DNA of 64,000 nucleotides from Pseudomonas urmiensis. GTDB lineage: Bacteria > Pseudomonadota > Gammaproteobacteria > Pseudomonadales > Pseudomonadaceae. Numbering within the stretch: the first letter of the stretch is position 1; every line of letters starts with the position of its first letter. The stretch spans positions 3,539,001 to 3,603,000 of the forward strand of contig NZ_JABWRE020000001.1 in NCBI RefSeq assembly GCF_014268815.2. Direction: 5' to 3'. The notes under the pieces were generated by a model. It was not told where the DNA came from and searched no databases. It worked only from the letters and a program-made list of their open reading frames with translations. Below, in pieces: positions 47,770 through 59,250 of this stretch. The translations under genes and the position numbers were made by a program.

Positions 47770-48375
47770 TCAGAACTTGTAGTTGGCCGACAGGTAGGTC
47801 TGGGCGCTGCTGGTCAGGCGCAGGGTGCCGACCTTTGGACCGCCATGTTCGACCAGCTCGGTGCTGGCGTTGCTGCGCAGGTAACGGTAGCCCAGCTCGA
47901 CCGAGGCGTTGTCGGTGATGTCCTGGATCACACCGGCCTGCAGGCCGACAGCGTAGCCATAGTCAGTATCGCGACCGTAGCCGGAGGACTCCTGGGACAG
48001 CTTGGTCATGCCCAGGCTACCGCCGCCGAACAGTTTGGTGGTATCAGTCACGGGCAGGAACAGGTCGTAGCTGCCGAGCAGGTTTTCTTGGCGCAGCTTG
48101 AGGCCGCTATGGTCGTTGGACACATTGTCGTAGGTCAGGTAGTAGCGACCTTGGTCGTTGATCTTACCGACCCGCACGCCCCAGGTGCCGTCCTTGCTGA
48201 TGATGCCATCGGCGTTGAGATGGTCGGTGTTGCGGTCGAGCAGGCCGGACTTGCGGATCTTGTCGCTGGTCTGGCCGTAGGTGAGGCTGGCGAAGGTGTC
48301 GTCGGCCTGGGCGCTGACGGTGAAGCCTGCGGCGCAAACGGCCATGGCAGCGATCAGGGTATTGAGTGTTTTCAT
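47770..48375 (-). CDS. oprH: Outer membrane protein OprH
   Basis: OprH is the small eight-stranded beta-barrel that stabilises lipopolysaccharide when Mg2+ is scarce. The 201-residue product has a signal peptide (cleavage near SAQA-DDTFASLTYG) and ends in the outer-membrane aromatic motif LSANYKF. The ATG at 48375 was chosen for the signal peptide. It is the first gene of oprH-phoP-phoQ and lies behind four PhoP half-sites. Confidence 0.93.
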   Translation of the reverse strand: MKTLNTLIAAMAVCAAGFTVSAQADDTFASLTYGQTSDKIRKSGLLDRNTDHLNADGIISKDGTWGVRVGKINDQGRYYLTYDNVSNDHSGLKLRQENLLGSYDLFLPVTDTTKLFGGGSLGMTKLSQESSGYGRDTDYGYAVGLQAGVIQDITDNASVELGYRYLRSNASTELVEHGGPKVGTLRLTSSAQTYLSANYKF

Positions 48376-48418
48376 AGCTTCGTACTCCAGTTGGATGCGC
48401 TGTTTCTGTCTGGAAGCT

Positions 48419-48424
48419 AGAGTA
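48419..48424 (-). promoter_or_regulatory. -10 element candidate of oprH
   Basis: TACTCT on the minus strand, 11 bases downstream of the last GTTCAG half-site, which is the usual spacing for PhoP-activated promoters. Confidence 0.5.
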
Positions 48425-48435
48425 AGCAGGACGCC

Positions 48436-48474
48436 CTGAACCGCTGCTGAACCCAGGCTGAACCTTCGCTGAAC
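48436..48474 (-). promoter_or_regulatory. Two adjacent PhoP boxes (four GTTCAG half-sites)
   Basis: On the minus strand GTTCAG occurs at 48469-48474, 48458-48463, 48447-48452 and 48436-48441, an exact 11-bp period with 5-base spacers. This is the direct-repeat layout of PhoP boxes, in a Pseudomonas variant of the enteric GTTTA half-site. It lies between oprH and the divergent dienelactone hydrolase gene. Confidence 0.87.
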
Positions 48475-48520
48475 GAGTCGCACCGATTGTCGAAACGCCA
48501 TGTCCAAAGGAGCTACGACC

Positions 48521-49312
48521 ATGCGTTTTCTGCTTGCCCTGACCCTGATGTGCAGCGCCGCTGTTACCCAAGCGGCCGTGCAAACCCGCGAGATCGCTTA
48601 CCAGGACGCCGACGGCAACCGTCTGGTGGGTTACTACGCCTACGATGACGCCATCGAGGGCAAGCGCCCCGGCATCGTCGTGGTGCATGAATGGTGGGGG
48701 CTGAACGACTACGCCAAGCGCCGTGCCCGCGACCTTGCTGGGCTGGGCTACAACGCGTTGGCGATCGATATGTACGGCGATGGCAAGAACACCGAACACC
48801 CGGCTGACGCCAAGGCGTTCATGGCCGCCGCCCTGAAGGATCCCAAGGCAGCTGCCGCACGCTTCGATGCAGGTCTTGAGCTCTTGAAGATCCAGCCCAA
48901 CATTAATAAGCATCAACTGGGCGCGGTGGGTTACTGCTTCGGTGGCAAAGTGGTGCTCGATGCCGCCCGCCGTGGGGTAAAGCTTGATGGCGTGGTGAGC
49001 TTCCATGGCGCGCTGGTGACGCAGGAACCCGCCAAGCCTGGGGTTATCAGGGCGAAGATCCTGGTGGAGCACGGTGACGCTGACAGCATGATCACACCCG
49101 AGCAGGTCGCGGCGTTCAAACAAGAGATGGCGGCGGCCGGGGCTGATATGAAGTTCGTCGGCATTGCCGGGGCCAAGCATGGCTTTACCAATCCGGATGC
49201 TGACCGCTTGAGCCATGGCGGGCATGGCGGGCCGGACATCGGCTATGACAAGGCGGCGGACGAGAGCTCTTGGGCGGATATGCAGGCGTTCTTCAAGACT
49301 GCGTTTGATTGA
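48521..49312 (+). CDS. Exported dienelactone hydrolase family protein
   Basis: A 263-residue alpha/beta-hydrolase with signal peptide (MRFLLALTLMCSAAVTQAAV). The family triad appears as Cys139 in GYCFGG, an aspartate in HGDADSM and a histidine in AKHGFTN. It is probably periplasmic, whereas catabolic dienelactone hydrolases are cytoplasmic. The substrate is unknown. AAAGGAG lies at 48506-48512. It shares its upstream region with oprH, so PhoP may affect it. Confidence 0.88.
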   Translation: MRFLLALTLMCSAAVTQAAVQTREIAYQDADGNRLVGYYAYDDAIEGKRPGIVVVHEWWGLNDYAKRRARDLAGLGYNALAIDMYGDGKNTEHPADAKAFMAAALKDPKAAAARFDAGLELLKIQPNINKHQLGAVGYCFGGKVVLDAARRGVKLDGVVSFHGALVTQEPAKPGVIRAKILVEHGDADSMITPEQVAAFKQEMAAAGADMKFVGIAGAKHGFTNPDADRLSHGGHGGPDIGYDKAADESSWADMQAFFKTAFD

Positions 49313-49318
49313 CTATCG

Positions 49319-49362
49319 CCGGGGCCGCTTGGCGGCCCATCGCAGGCAAGCCAGTTCCTACA
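49319..49362. repeat. Hairpin and degenerate REP
   Basis: GGGCCGC-TTG-GCGGCCC (49322-49338) followed by a decayed REP-like CATCGCAGGCAAGCC stretch, between the hydrolase and phosphopantetheinyl transferase genes. Confidence 0.5.
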
Positions 49363-49435
49363 GGGTGCATTGAGCCTGCCAACGGCGGCATAGCGGCCCC
49401 TGACACATGACTCATCGGCTGGCACAATATCGGCC

Positions 49436-50137
49436 ATGAACAGACTCCCCGCCTGCTGCGCCCCACTCCAGCACCACTGGCCCCTGCCCCATCCGGTCCC
49501 CGGTGCGCAGCTGGTCAGCTGTGCCTTCGACCCCGCCAAGCTTGCCGCCGATGACTTTCAGCGCGCAGGCATCGAACAGAGCGCCAGCTTGCAGCGTTCG
49601 GTGGCCAAGCGTCGGGCTGAATACCTGGCGGGCCGCGTCTGCGCGCGGGCCGCGTTGCAGCAACTGGACGGTCGCGACTATGTACCCGGCAGCCATGAAG
49701 ACCGCTCTCCGATCTGGCCAACCGGCATTCATGGCTCGATCACCCACGGCAAGGGGTGGGCCGCTGCGGTCGTGGCCGCCGATGGCCGCTGCAAGGGCCT
49801 GGGTCTGGATCAGGAAAGCCTGCTGGACGATGAGCGTGCCGAGCGCCTGGCCCAGGAGATCCTGACGCCTGCCGAGCTCGAACGTTTGGACCGCAGCCAG
49901 TTTGGCCTGACTGTGACGTTGACCTTCTCGCTCAAAGAGAGCCTGTTCAAGACCCTCTACCCACTCACTAAACAACGCTTCTACTTCGAACACGCCGAAG
50001 TGCTCGAATGGTCCGCCGACGGCCTGGCCCGGCTTCGCCTGCTCACTGACTTGTCGCCAGCATGGCAGCAGGGGCTCGAGATCGACGGGCAGTTCTGCAT
50101 CAAGGACGGCCACCTGCTGAGTTTGATCAGCGTCTAG
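49436..50137 (+). CDS. 4'-phosphopantetheinyl transferase
   Basis: A 233-residue PPTase of the EntD/PcpS type that converts acyl or peptidyl carrier proteins to the holo form. It has GSITHGKGWAAAVVA (coenzyme A site), GLGLDQES with the Mg2+-binding acidic residues, and FSLKESLFKTLYP. Pseudomonads often use one broad PPTase for both fatty acid and siderophore synthesis, so this gene may be essential. Confidence 0.92.
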   Translation: MNRLPACCAPLQHHWPLPHPVPGAQLVSCAFDPAKLAADDFQRAGIEQSASLQRSVAKRRAEYLAGRVCARAALQQLDGRDYVPGSHEDRSPIWPTGIHGSITHGKGWAAAVVAADGRCKGLGLDQESLLDDERAERLAQEILTPAELERLDRSQFGLTVTLTFSLKESLFKTLYPLTKQRFYFEHAEVLEWSADGLARLRLLTDLSPAWQQGLEIDGQFCIKDGHLLSLISV

Positions 50138-50140
50138 CCC

Positions 50141-51745
50141 TCAGGACGGCGCCTGTGCCCGTGGCCAACTGAGGCTGAAACACGCACCGCCCAAGCCTTC
50201 GCTACGCCCGACCATGGCCCGCCCGCCGTGCCAGTAAATGATTCGTCGCACGATCGACAGCCCCAGACCGTGGCCGCCCGAGGCACGCGTGCGGCTGTCG
50301 TCCAGGCGGGTGAAGGGGGTAAAAATGCGGTCCCAGACGCCTTCGGGAATGCCTGGGCCGTCGTCTTCGACATCGATCCGGCAACGCTGCTGGCCAATCT
50401 GATAGCTCAGGCGCACCTCGGACTCGGCATGGCGCATGGCGTTGCCGACCAGGTTCTGCAAGGCGCGGTGCAGATAGCGCGGTTCCGCCTCGACCCAGGC
50501 GCCCGCCCCTTCCAGTCCCTGGCATACGCCACGGCTAACGCGTACCTCGGCGCGCAGGGGCGCCAACTCGGCGATCACCCGGTCGAGCAAGGCGTCGAGG
50601 TCGACGGCCTGGAATTTCAGTGCCGGTGCGCCCTGTTCCAGGCGAGCGTAGGTCAACATCTCGTCGACCAGCTTGTCGAGGTCTTGAATGTCGCTGTCCA
50701 TGCCCGCCAGATGCTTGGCCCGGGCTTGTTCACTGTTGGCGGTTTCGATCATCTCCAGGCCAAAACGCAGGCGCGCCACCGGTGTGCGCAGCTCATGCGA
50801 AACGGCACGCACCAACTCCCGCTGCATGCTCAGCGAACGCTGCAGGTGCTCGGCCATGCCATTGAACGCTGCCGCCAGACGCCCGACCGAGTCCGCATCG
50901 CCCGCTGGCACGCGGGTATCCAGACTGCCCTGGGCAATACGCGTGGCGGCATTCTCCAGGCCCGAAACCCGCCGTTCCAACTGGCGCACCAGCAGGTACA
51001 CGACCAAGCCGATCAGGCACAGGCCAAGGAAGGCGATAAGGATCAACAACTGCGGTGGATAGAGGTTGAGCTGATACAGCGGGCCGATCTCCAGCACCCA
51101 GGGCGAGCCAGGCAGGCCAGCAAACACCCGAATCGAGTCGCCATCCTTACCCAACGCCATCACCGTGTCGCCCTCCTCCACCCGCCGCCGCTGGTCGTCG
51201 TCCAGGCCCACGCGCTCCAAGCGCTGCAGGGCGACGTCAAAACCAAAGCCCTTGCTCTGGCGCAGCTCGGCCAGGCGTCGCTGTTGCTCGGTGACCGGAT
51301 AACGCACCAGTTCATCGGCCAACAGGTACAGCGTGGCTCGCGCCAATTGCTCGCTGACCTGCTGGACCTGGGCTTCGAGCAACACGTCTTCGCGGCCGAC
51401 CCGACGCAATACTCGCGCCGCATGCGGGCCAGTCTTCTCCACCACCACCAGGTCACGGTAAAGACGCGCTCGCTGGCCGCCGTCGAGGGTCAACGCGCTC
51501 ATCGGTTGCAGGTCCAGCGGCACACCGAGCAGCCGCTCCCAGATCACCAGCGAACGCTTGCGCTCGACGTCGTTCTGCAGCGCCAGGTTGTCGGCCATCA
51601 AACTGAAAGTGCCCTGGGCCAGGCGCTCGCGGTGCTGTTCGGCGCGCACCTGATTGACCAGGTGCAGGCTGAGCACGCCAAGCACCGCGACCAGCACCAG
51701 GACGGCGAGCATGCCGCCATAGATACGCAGGAAGATCGAGTTCAT
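50141..51745 (-). CDS. Sensor histidine kinase, BfmS/RstB-like
   Basis: A 534-residue kinase with membrane segments at residues 8-28 and 231-252 around a periplasmic domain of about 200 residues. HAMP is followed by the H-box RAVSHELRTPVARL (His317), the N-box QNLVGNAMRHA and GGHGLGLSIV. The architecture matches RstB of E. coli and BfmS of P. aeruginosa. Its ATG overlaps the stop of the regulator gene (TGATG). Confidence 0.9.
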   Translation of the reverse strand: MNSIFLRIYGGMLAVLVLVAVLGVLSLHLVNQVRAEQHRERLAQGTFSLMADNLALQNDVERKRSLVIWERLLGVPLDLQPMSALTLDGGQRARLYRDLVVVEKTGPHAARVLRRVGREDVLLEAQVQQVSEQLARATLYLLADELVRYPVTEQQRRLAELRQSKGFGFDVALQRLERVGLDDDQRRRVEEGDTVMALGKDGDSIRVFAGLPGSPWVLEIGPLYQLNLYPPQLLILIAFLGLCLIGLVVYLLVRQLERRVSGLENAATRIAQGSLDTRVPAGDADSVGRLAAAFNGMAEHLQRSLSMQRELVRAVSHELRTPVARLRFGLEMIETANSEQARAKHLAGMDSDIQDLDKLVDEMLTYARLEQGAPALKFQAVDLDALLDRVIAELAPLRAEVRVSRGVCQGLEGAGAWVEAEPRYLHRALQNLVGNAMRHAESEVRLSYQIGQQRCRIDVEDDGPGIPEGVWDRIFTPFTRLDDSRTRASGGHGLGLSIVRRIIYWHGGRAMVGRSEGLGGACFSLSWPRAQAPS

Positions 51746-52449
51746 CAGGCCTGGGCCGCCTCGGCGACGAATAGATAGCCCTTGCTGCGCAGGGTCTTGA
51801 TCAGCCGCGGGTGAATCGGATCATCGCCGATCTTGGGGCGAATCTTGGAAATACGCACATCGATGGAGCGGTCCTGGCCGTCGTAGCCGACGCCGCGCAG
51901 GGAGGTGAAGATCTGTTCGCGCGAGAGCACACGCCCTGCGTGGCTGGCCAGCAGCCAGAGCAAGTCGAATTCGGCGCCGGTCAGGTCGATCGGTTGTTCG
52001 TTGAGCCAGGCCTCGCGCAGGCTGCTGTCGATCCGCAGGGCACCGAATTGCAACTCCTGGCGCTTGCCATCCAGGCTGTCGCTGCGGCGCAACAGGGCAT
52101 TGATACGCGCCAGCAACAAGCGGGGGCGCACCGGTTTGCACACATAGTCGTCGGCTCCCAGGTCCAGGCCTTGGACTTGATCGAGCTCGTCGCTACGGGC
52201 GGTGAGCATGAGAATCGGCCCGGGGTATTGGCCGCGCACCCGGCGGCAGATGCTCAGGCCATCTTCGCCGGGCAGCATCAGGTCGAGGATCACCAGGTCC
52301 GGCTGGCTGTCGAGAATGCGCCGCACTGCGCGCGCGCCATCGCCTTCCACTGCCACCTCGAAACCGTTGGCCTGCAGGTACTCGGCGGTGAGCTCAGCGA
52401 GGCGCTGGTCGTCCTCGACAATCAGGATGCGGTTGCAGGACTGGTCCAT
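51745..52449 (-). CDS. Response regulator, BfmR/RstA-like
   Basis: A 234-residue OmpR-family regulator. Receiver Asp56 lies in LVILDLMLPGEDGL, and the DNA-binding domain ends RSKGYLFVAEA. The start at 52449 (MDQSCNRILIVEDD) was chosen over an open upstream frame that runs into a REP. It forms a coupled pair with the downstream kinase gene. In P. aeruginosa BfmR controls biofilm maturation. Confidence 0.9.
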   Translation of the reverse strand: MDQSCNRILIVEDDQRLAELTAEYLQANGFEVAVEGDGARAVRRILDSQPDLVILDLMLPGEDGLSICRRVRGQYPGPILMLTARSDELDQVQGLDLGADDYVCKPVRPRLLLARINALLRRSDSLDGKRQELQFGALRIDSSLREAWLNEQPIDLTGAEFDLLWLLASHAGRVLSREQIFTSLRGVGYDGQDRSIDVRISKIRPKIGDDPIHPRLIKTLRSKGYLFVAEAAQA

Positions 52450-52500
52450 GGCCTTCCTCTGTGTTGTTCTAGTTATCTGCTGTAGGGTGTTGCCTGGGCG

Positions 52501-52531
52501 GGCCTCATCGCGGGGCGAGCCCGCTCCCACG
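52501..52531. repeat. REP element
   Basis: Single REP (GGCCTCATCGCGGGGCGAGC, then CCGCTCCCACG) in the leader of the response regulator gene. Confidence 0.8.
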
Positions 52532-52798
52532 CTCAGATACGGTTGCGCGCGAGCCACTACAGTGTCCCTGCCGTTCACCAAAAGGCAATATCACCGACGG
52601 ATACTACGTCGCGCACCACGGACTTCCAAATCTCATCCAAGCCCGCGCCAACACGCCCTGGACTGAACCGTTTTTTGTGATAGGGTGCGCGCCCTAAAAA
52701 AACTCTGCCGGGGCATTAACGCGTAGAAAAAAAGTGAAAACCTCATGGGACAAGGCCTACAGCCAATACCCACGAATCACACACAAACTACGCACAAG

Positions 52799-52807
52799 TT
52801 ATCCACA
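52799..52807 (+). promoter_or_regulatory. DnaA box
   Basis: Perfect TTATCCACA. A DnaA box upstream of nrd genes is known in E. coli, where DnaA affects nrdAB transcription. Confidence 0.75.
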
Positions 52808-52834
52808 GGCGCTCACCTTGCAAAGCCCCCGCGA

Positions 52835-52881
52835 CCGCATTATCTTGTATCCCCATTGCAGCGAACCACTACATATTGGGT
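52835..52881. promoter_or_regulatory. NrdR box pair upstream of nrdA
   Basis: CCACTACATATTGGGT (52866-52881) matches the NrdR box well; CCGCATTATCTTGTAT (52835-52850) matches it more weakly (about 11 of 16). They are exactly 31 bp apart, the three-turn spacing required by NrdR. Confidence 0.7.
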
Positions 52882-53064
52882 TTCGCTTGAAATCACAAAC
52901 ACAAGTCGGCACGCAAACTCAAGCGATTTTTCCGCCTGAACTTAGTGTGATTTGCGCAGCCAAACCGCTCCTGCGGAGGCGACCGAGGCAAGCCCGTCCA
53001 AGCGGTCTTGTTCGGGTATGGGTGTTGCAGGCATCGCCTGGTGACACTCGACAGCAACAGTTTT

Positions 53065-53183
53065 TGGGCCACGGCCCAGAACCTTTGACTTCGGCCAGGG
53101 AGCGGCAAGCTATTGCCCCTTATTCCTGAGTCTGTCCCGAAGTCGGTAAGCCCGAGCGGGCGGATGCACGTGCGTGTGCATCC
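53065..53183 (+). other. Structured leader of nrdA mRNA
   Basis: Three nested or successive inverted repeats: TGGGCC/GGCCCA (53065-53078), GACTTCGG/CCGAAGTC (53087-53094 with 53137-53144) and GGATGCAC/GTGCATCC (53162-53183, perfect 8 bp). They lie 80-200 bases before the nrdA ATG. It could be a cis-regulatory RNA; I do not match it to a known class. Confidence 0.45.
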
Positions 53184-53266
53184 CCGCGGGGCCACCAGGC
53201 TAGTGGATGGAACGGTGGGCGCTCAAAAGGCGCCTGAACATATAGAAACTGTGGAGACACCCACCG

Positions 53267-56146
<2,880 letters not shown>

Positions 56147-56153
56147 GGCCTGA

Positions 56154-56196
56154 TGCCGCAAGGGGCGCTCTGAGGAGCGCCGCTTGCGGCATTTTT
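56154..56196 (+). terminator. Intrinsic terminator of nrdA
   Basis: TGCCGCAAG/CTTGCGGCA with an inner GGCGCTC/GAGCGCC stem, followed by TTTTTG. This separates nrdA from nrdB transcriptionally. Confidence 0.93.
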
Positions 56197-56319
56197 GTCT
56201 GTACTGGGGCATGACAGGGAATCATCACCCGCTGCCTGCCAACCTTCGTCAATGGATAAAAAAGAGTGTCGACACCGCACAGGCGGCATCGGCCCCCACA
56301 TCCAATGAGGAAGGCAAGC

Positions 56320-56451
56320 ATGGCTCGAAAAAAAACCATCACTCGCAGGATTGGCCGCAATGCTGCAACCGGCCGCTTCACCACGGTCGAAGAAGCGCGC
56401 GACAACCCTAAGACCCACATCGTCGAAACGCTTCGCAAGAAGTGCGGCTAG
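56320..56451 (+). CDS. Small basic protein, 43 aa
   Basis: A 43-residue protein, MARKKTITRRIGRNAATGRF and so on, ending KKCG. It is rich in Arg, Lys and Thr and preceded by AGGAAGG (56307-56313). I do not assign a function, although the GRNAATGRFTTVEEA and NPKTHIVET segments resemble small uncharacterised proteins. It sits alone between the nrdA terminator and the nrdB regulatory region, and a perfect hairpin follows at 56461. Confidence 0.65.
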   Translation: MARKKTITRRIGRNAATGRFTTVEEARDNPKTHIVETLRKKCG

Positions 56452-56460
56452 CCCCCGATC

Positions 56461-56483
56461 GCGGGAGGCGCACAGCCTCCCGC
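56461..56483 (+). terminator. Hairpin after the 43-aa gene
   Basis: GCGGGAGGC, a 5-base loop and GCCTCCCGC, a perfect 9-bp stem. It is followed by a C/T-rich stretch rather than a pure U-tract. Confidence 0.6.
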
Positions 56484-56505
56484 CCCTCCTCTCTCCTCGC
56501 TTAAA

Positions 56506-56553
56506 ACACAATATTTTGTGCCAAATCCAATAACCAAACACCACATCTAGCGA
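56506..56553. promoter_or_regulatory. NrdR box pair upstream of nrdB
   Basis: ACACAATATTTTGTGC (56506-56521) is an almost ideal NrdR box. A weaker match (ACACCACATCTAGCGA, 56538-56553) lies about 32 bp downstream. They indicate that nrdB has its own NrdR-controlled promoter. Confidence 0.75.
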
Positions 56554-56947
56554 TTTTTCGGCTACACTCCTTCCCCGTGAAACGACGCGTTATTCGTGAA
56601 CGGAATCGCCCTGTACCGGTCGAAAAATTACCGCAGACCGGCCCAGCGTCGCTCCGATCGCCTGCGAATTCCGTTATACTTCGCCCCCCAAAAAAGGGTT
56701 GAGCCAATGATCGACTGCGTGACACAAGCCCCGCTTGGCCAGACCGCATGTTTTGTCGTTGCCACACTGTTTTCAGGCGTCCTGGCCCCTCGTTCGAGGA
56801 CAGGCCAAGCGCTGACCCGACAATTTCAAATGTGACGAGAGCGAGCTCTCACTGCCCGCCGTATTGCCTTATGGGCCTTGCGTAGTACAGGCATCACCTC
56901 AAATCCAACCGGTTGCCCCGCGCAACCCTCTAGCAGGAGCCAGGACC
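56554..56947 (+). promoter_or_regulatory. nrdB leader region
   Basis: This is the rest of a 496-bp gap. TATACT near 56675 is a second -10 candidate. Hairpins TGGCC...GGCCA with inner CCTCG/CGAGG (56783-56807) and GAGAGC/GCTCTC (56839-56852) lie in the presumed untranslated leader. A 79-codon open frame here looks non-coding. Confidence 0.45.
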
Positions 56948-58198
56948 ATGCTGAGCTGGGACGAATTCGATAAAGAAGACGGCGAAGTCGCCGCCAAAGG
57001 CAGCACCCCCGCGCAGGCCAACGCCGCCGCTACCCTCGACAAGCTCGACAGCGCCGGTGGCGCCGCCGCCCTGGAAGCGCGTGCCGCTACCGCTTCTGAC
57101 TCCGAGGCGGTCAAGCGCGCCAAGGCTGCCCTGAACGACCTGGACATCGCCGAAGGCCTGGCTGAACTGGAAGGCTCCTCGGCCCGCGTTGCGGTTGACG
57201 AGAAGCGCATGATCAACTGCCGCGCCGACCTCAACCAGCTGGTACCGTTCAAGTACGACTGGGCCTGGCAGAAGTACCTCGACGGCTGCGCCAACCACTG
57301 GATGCCGCAAGAGGTCAACATGACCGCCGACATCGCCCTGTGGAAGAGCCAGGACGGCCTGACCGAAGACGAGCGCCGCATCGTCATGCGTAACCTGGGC
57401 TTCTTCTCCACCGCTGACTCGCTGGTTGCCAACAACCTGGCGCTGGCCGTGTACCGCCTGATCACCAACCCGGAGTGCCGCCAGTACATCCTGCGCCAAG
57501 CCTTCGAAGAGGCGATCCACACCCACGCCTACCAGTACTGCATCGAGTCGCTGGGCATGGATGAAGGCGAGATCTTCAACATGTACCACGAGATCCCATC
57601 GGTGGCGAAAAAGGCCGCCTGGGGCCTGAAGTACACCCGCGCGATCTCGGATCCGGAGTTCAACACCGGCACCCCAGAGACCGACAAAGAATTGCTGCGC
57701 AACCTGATCGCCTACTACTGCGTACTGGAAGGCATCTTCTTCTACTGCGGCTTCACCCAGATCCTGTCGATGGGTCGCCGCAACAAGATGACCGGCGTTG
57801 CCGAGCAGTTCCAGTACATCCTGCGTGACGAGTCGATGCACCTGAACTTCGGCATCGACGTGATCAACCAGATCAAGATCGAGAACCCGCACCTGTGGGA
57901 TGCCTCGATGAAGGAAGAAGCCACCCAGATGATCCTGCAAGGGACTCAGCTGGAGATCGAATACGCCCGTGACACCATGCCACGCGGCGTACTGGGCATG
58001 AACGCCGCGATGATGGAGGACTACCTCAAGTTCATCGCAAACCGTCGCCTGACCCAGATTGGTCTGAAGGAAGAATACCCAGGTACCACCAACCCGTTCC
58101 CTTGGATGAGCGAGATCATGGACTTGAAGAAGGAGAAGAACTTCTTTGAGACGCGCGTGATCGAGTATCAGACGGGTGGGGCGTTGAGCTGGGACTGA
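56948..58198 (+). CDS. nrdB: Class Ia ribonucleotide reductase, beta subunit
   Basis: NrdB carries the diiron-tyrosyl radical centre. The 416-residue protein has ligand segments in [17 protein letters not shown] and [13 protein letters not shown], and the conserved tyrosyl-radical region between. The start at 56948 ([14 protein letters not shown]) fits a pseudomonad-type N-terminal extension of about 80 residues rich in Ala. An AGGAG-like site precedes it. It has its own promoter, NrdR boxes and terminator, so nrdA and nrdB can be regulated separately. Confidence 0.97.
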   Translation: MLSWDEFDKEDGEVAAKGSTPAQANAAATLDKLDSAGGAAALEARAATASDSEAVKRAKAALNDLDIAEGLAELEGSSARVAVDEKRMINCRADLNQLVPFKYDWAWQKYLDGCANHWMPQEVNMTADIALWKSQDGLTEDERRIVMRNLGFFSTADSLVANNLALAVYRLITNPECRQYILRQAFEEAIHTHAYQYCIESLGMDEGEIFNMYHEIPSVAKKAAWGLKYTRAISDPEFNTGTPETDKELLRNLIAYYCVLEGIFFYCGFTQILSMGRRNKMTGVAEQFQYILRDESMHLNFGIDVINQIKIENPHLWDASMKEEATQMILQGTQLEIEYARDTMPRGVLGMNAAMMEDYLKFIANRRLTQIGLKEEYPGTTNPFPWMSEIMDLKKEKNFFETRVIEYQTGGALSWD

Positions 58199-58217
58199 TC
58201 TTCCCGCTTAAACTGGA

Positions 58218-58245
58218 AAGGGCTGCCCAATGGGCAGCCTTTTTT
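58218..58245 (+). terminator. Intrinsic terminator of nrdB
   Basis: GGCTGCCC, loop AAT and GGGCAGCC followed by six T residues. Confidence 0.94.
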
Positions 58246-58282
58246 GTGAGCGCTTGATTGGTCTGCCCTGATTCAAATCCAC

Positions 58283-59182
58283 TCAATTCAGATACCGATG
58301 CGCCCGCAACTGCTGCGCCAGCCTATCGATGAAGGCACGTACCTTGGCCGAGCCGTACTTGCTCTCCCGGTGCAGCACATGAATCGGCCAAGGCGCCTCT
58401 TCGTACGCTTCCAGCACCACCTGCAAACGACCGGCAGCCAGATCGCCCGCCACCTGATAGGACAGCAGCCGGGCGATCCCCAGGCCAGCGCTGGCGGCCA
58501 CGATGGCTGCGTCATTGCTGGTAACGGTCAGGCGCGGCTTGAGCCGAACCTGGATCGGTTCATGGGCCGGCCCGAACTTCCAATCCAGTCGCGGTGACAC
58601 GCCGCTGGCAGCGATCACGGTATGCTGCACCAACTCACTCGGATGCTGCGGCACGCCGTGGCGGTCGAGGTACTCCGGCGAGGCGCACAACAACCGGCGC
58701 ACCTGGCCGACGTACAAGGCCTTGAGGCCCGAGTCGGGCAGCGGGCCGATGCGCACCGCAACGTCCATGCCCTCCTCCACCAGGTTGACCACCCGATCGA
58801 GAAAATACGCCGACACATCAACCTGCGGGTAGGCCCGCAGGTAGTCGACGATGCAAGGCATGACGAAGGCTTTGCCGAACAATAGCGGCGCGGTCACCGA
58901 GAGATTGCCCTTGGGCGCTGCATTGACCCCGGCGGCGGCTTCGTTGGCTTCGACGATGCTGGCGAGAATGTTGCGGGTGTCTTCCAGATAGCGGCTGCCC
59001 GCTTCAGTCAGGCGCACACTGCGGGTGGTGCGCAGCAGCAGTTTGACCCCGAGGGTTTCCTCCAGCGTGCTGATTGCGCGGGTCACCGCCGCGGGCGAGA
59101 TGCCCAGACGGCGGGCGGCGCCAGCAAAGCTCTCCAGCTCGCCGACGGCCACCAACACCTTCATCAGGTGGATCTGATCCAT
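58283..59182 (-). CDS. LysR-type regulator of the GST/redox operon
   Basis: A 299-residue LysR regulator. The N-terminal helix-turn-helix is FAGAARRLGISPAAVTRAISTLEETLG, with an effector domain behind it. The ATG at 59182 (MDQIHLMKVLVAV) fits the family start. It is the last gene of a gst-oxidoreductase-lysR run on the minus strand, 68 bp below the oxidoreductase stop. It probably controls the run through a dyad at 62024-62040. Confidence 0.9.
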   Translation of the reverse strand: MDQIHLMKVLVAVGELESFAGAARRLGISPAAVTRAISTLEETLGVKLLLRTTRSVRLTEAGSRYLEDTRNILASIVEANEAAAGVNAAPKGNLSVTAPLLFGKAFVMPCIVDYLRAYPQVDVSAYFLDRVVNLVEEGMDVAVRIGPLPDSGLKALYVGQVRRLLCASPEYLDRHGVPQHPSELVQHTVIAASGVSPRLDWKFGPAHEPIQVRLKPRLTVTSNDAAIVAASAGLGIARLLSYQVAGDLAAGRLQVVLEAYEEAPWPIHVLHRESKYGSAKVRAFIDRLAQQLRAHRYLN

Positions 59183-59250
59183 GCCGCGCCCCCGTGGTTG
59201 TCGTGGGGCGATTATTCGCGGGGGCAACACGCTTGCACAAGTGCGGCGAT

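Larger units (their letters stand above)
52532..53064. promoter_or_regulatory. nrdA upstream region
   Basis: This is the first part of an 817-bp gap (52450-53266) without a gene. It holds a TAGGG/CCCTA hairpin at 52681-52696 flanked by T6 and A7 runs, a DnaA box, and an NrdR box pair. ORFs here have poor codon use and overlap the regulatory elements. Confidence 0.6.

Noticed and set aside
52681..52696. TAGGG/CCCTA hairpin as an intrinsic terminator
   Set aside because: On the plus strand it is followed by A residues, and on the minus strand by ATCACA before any further run, so neither side gives a proper U-tract.
52734..53129. 131-codon open frame in the nrdA leader
   Set aside because: It overlaps the DnaA box, the NrdR boxes and the structured leader. 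Codon use is unlike its neighbours and there is no ribosome site.
56596..56835. 79-codon open frame upstream of nrdB
   Set aside because: No good ribosome site, and it covers a -10 candidate and leader hairpins. Kept as a non-coding leader.
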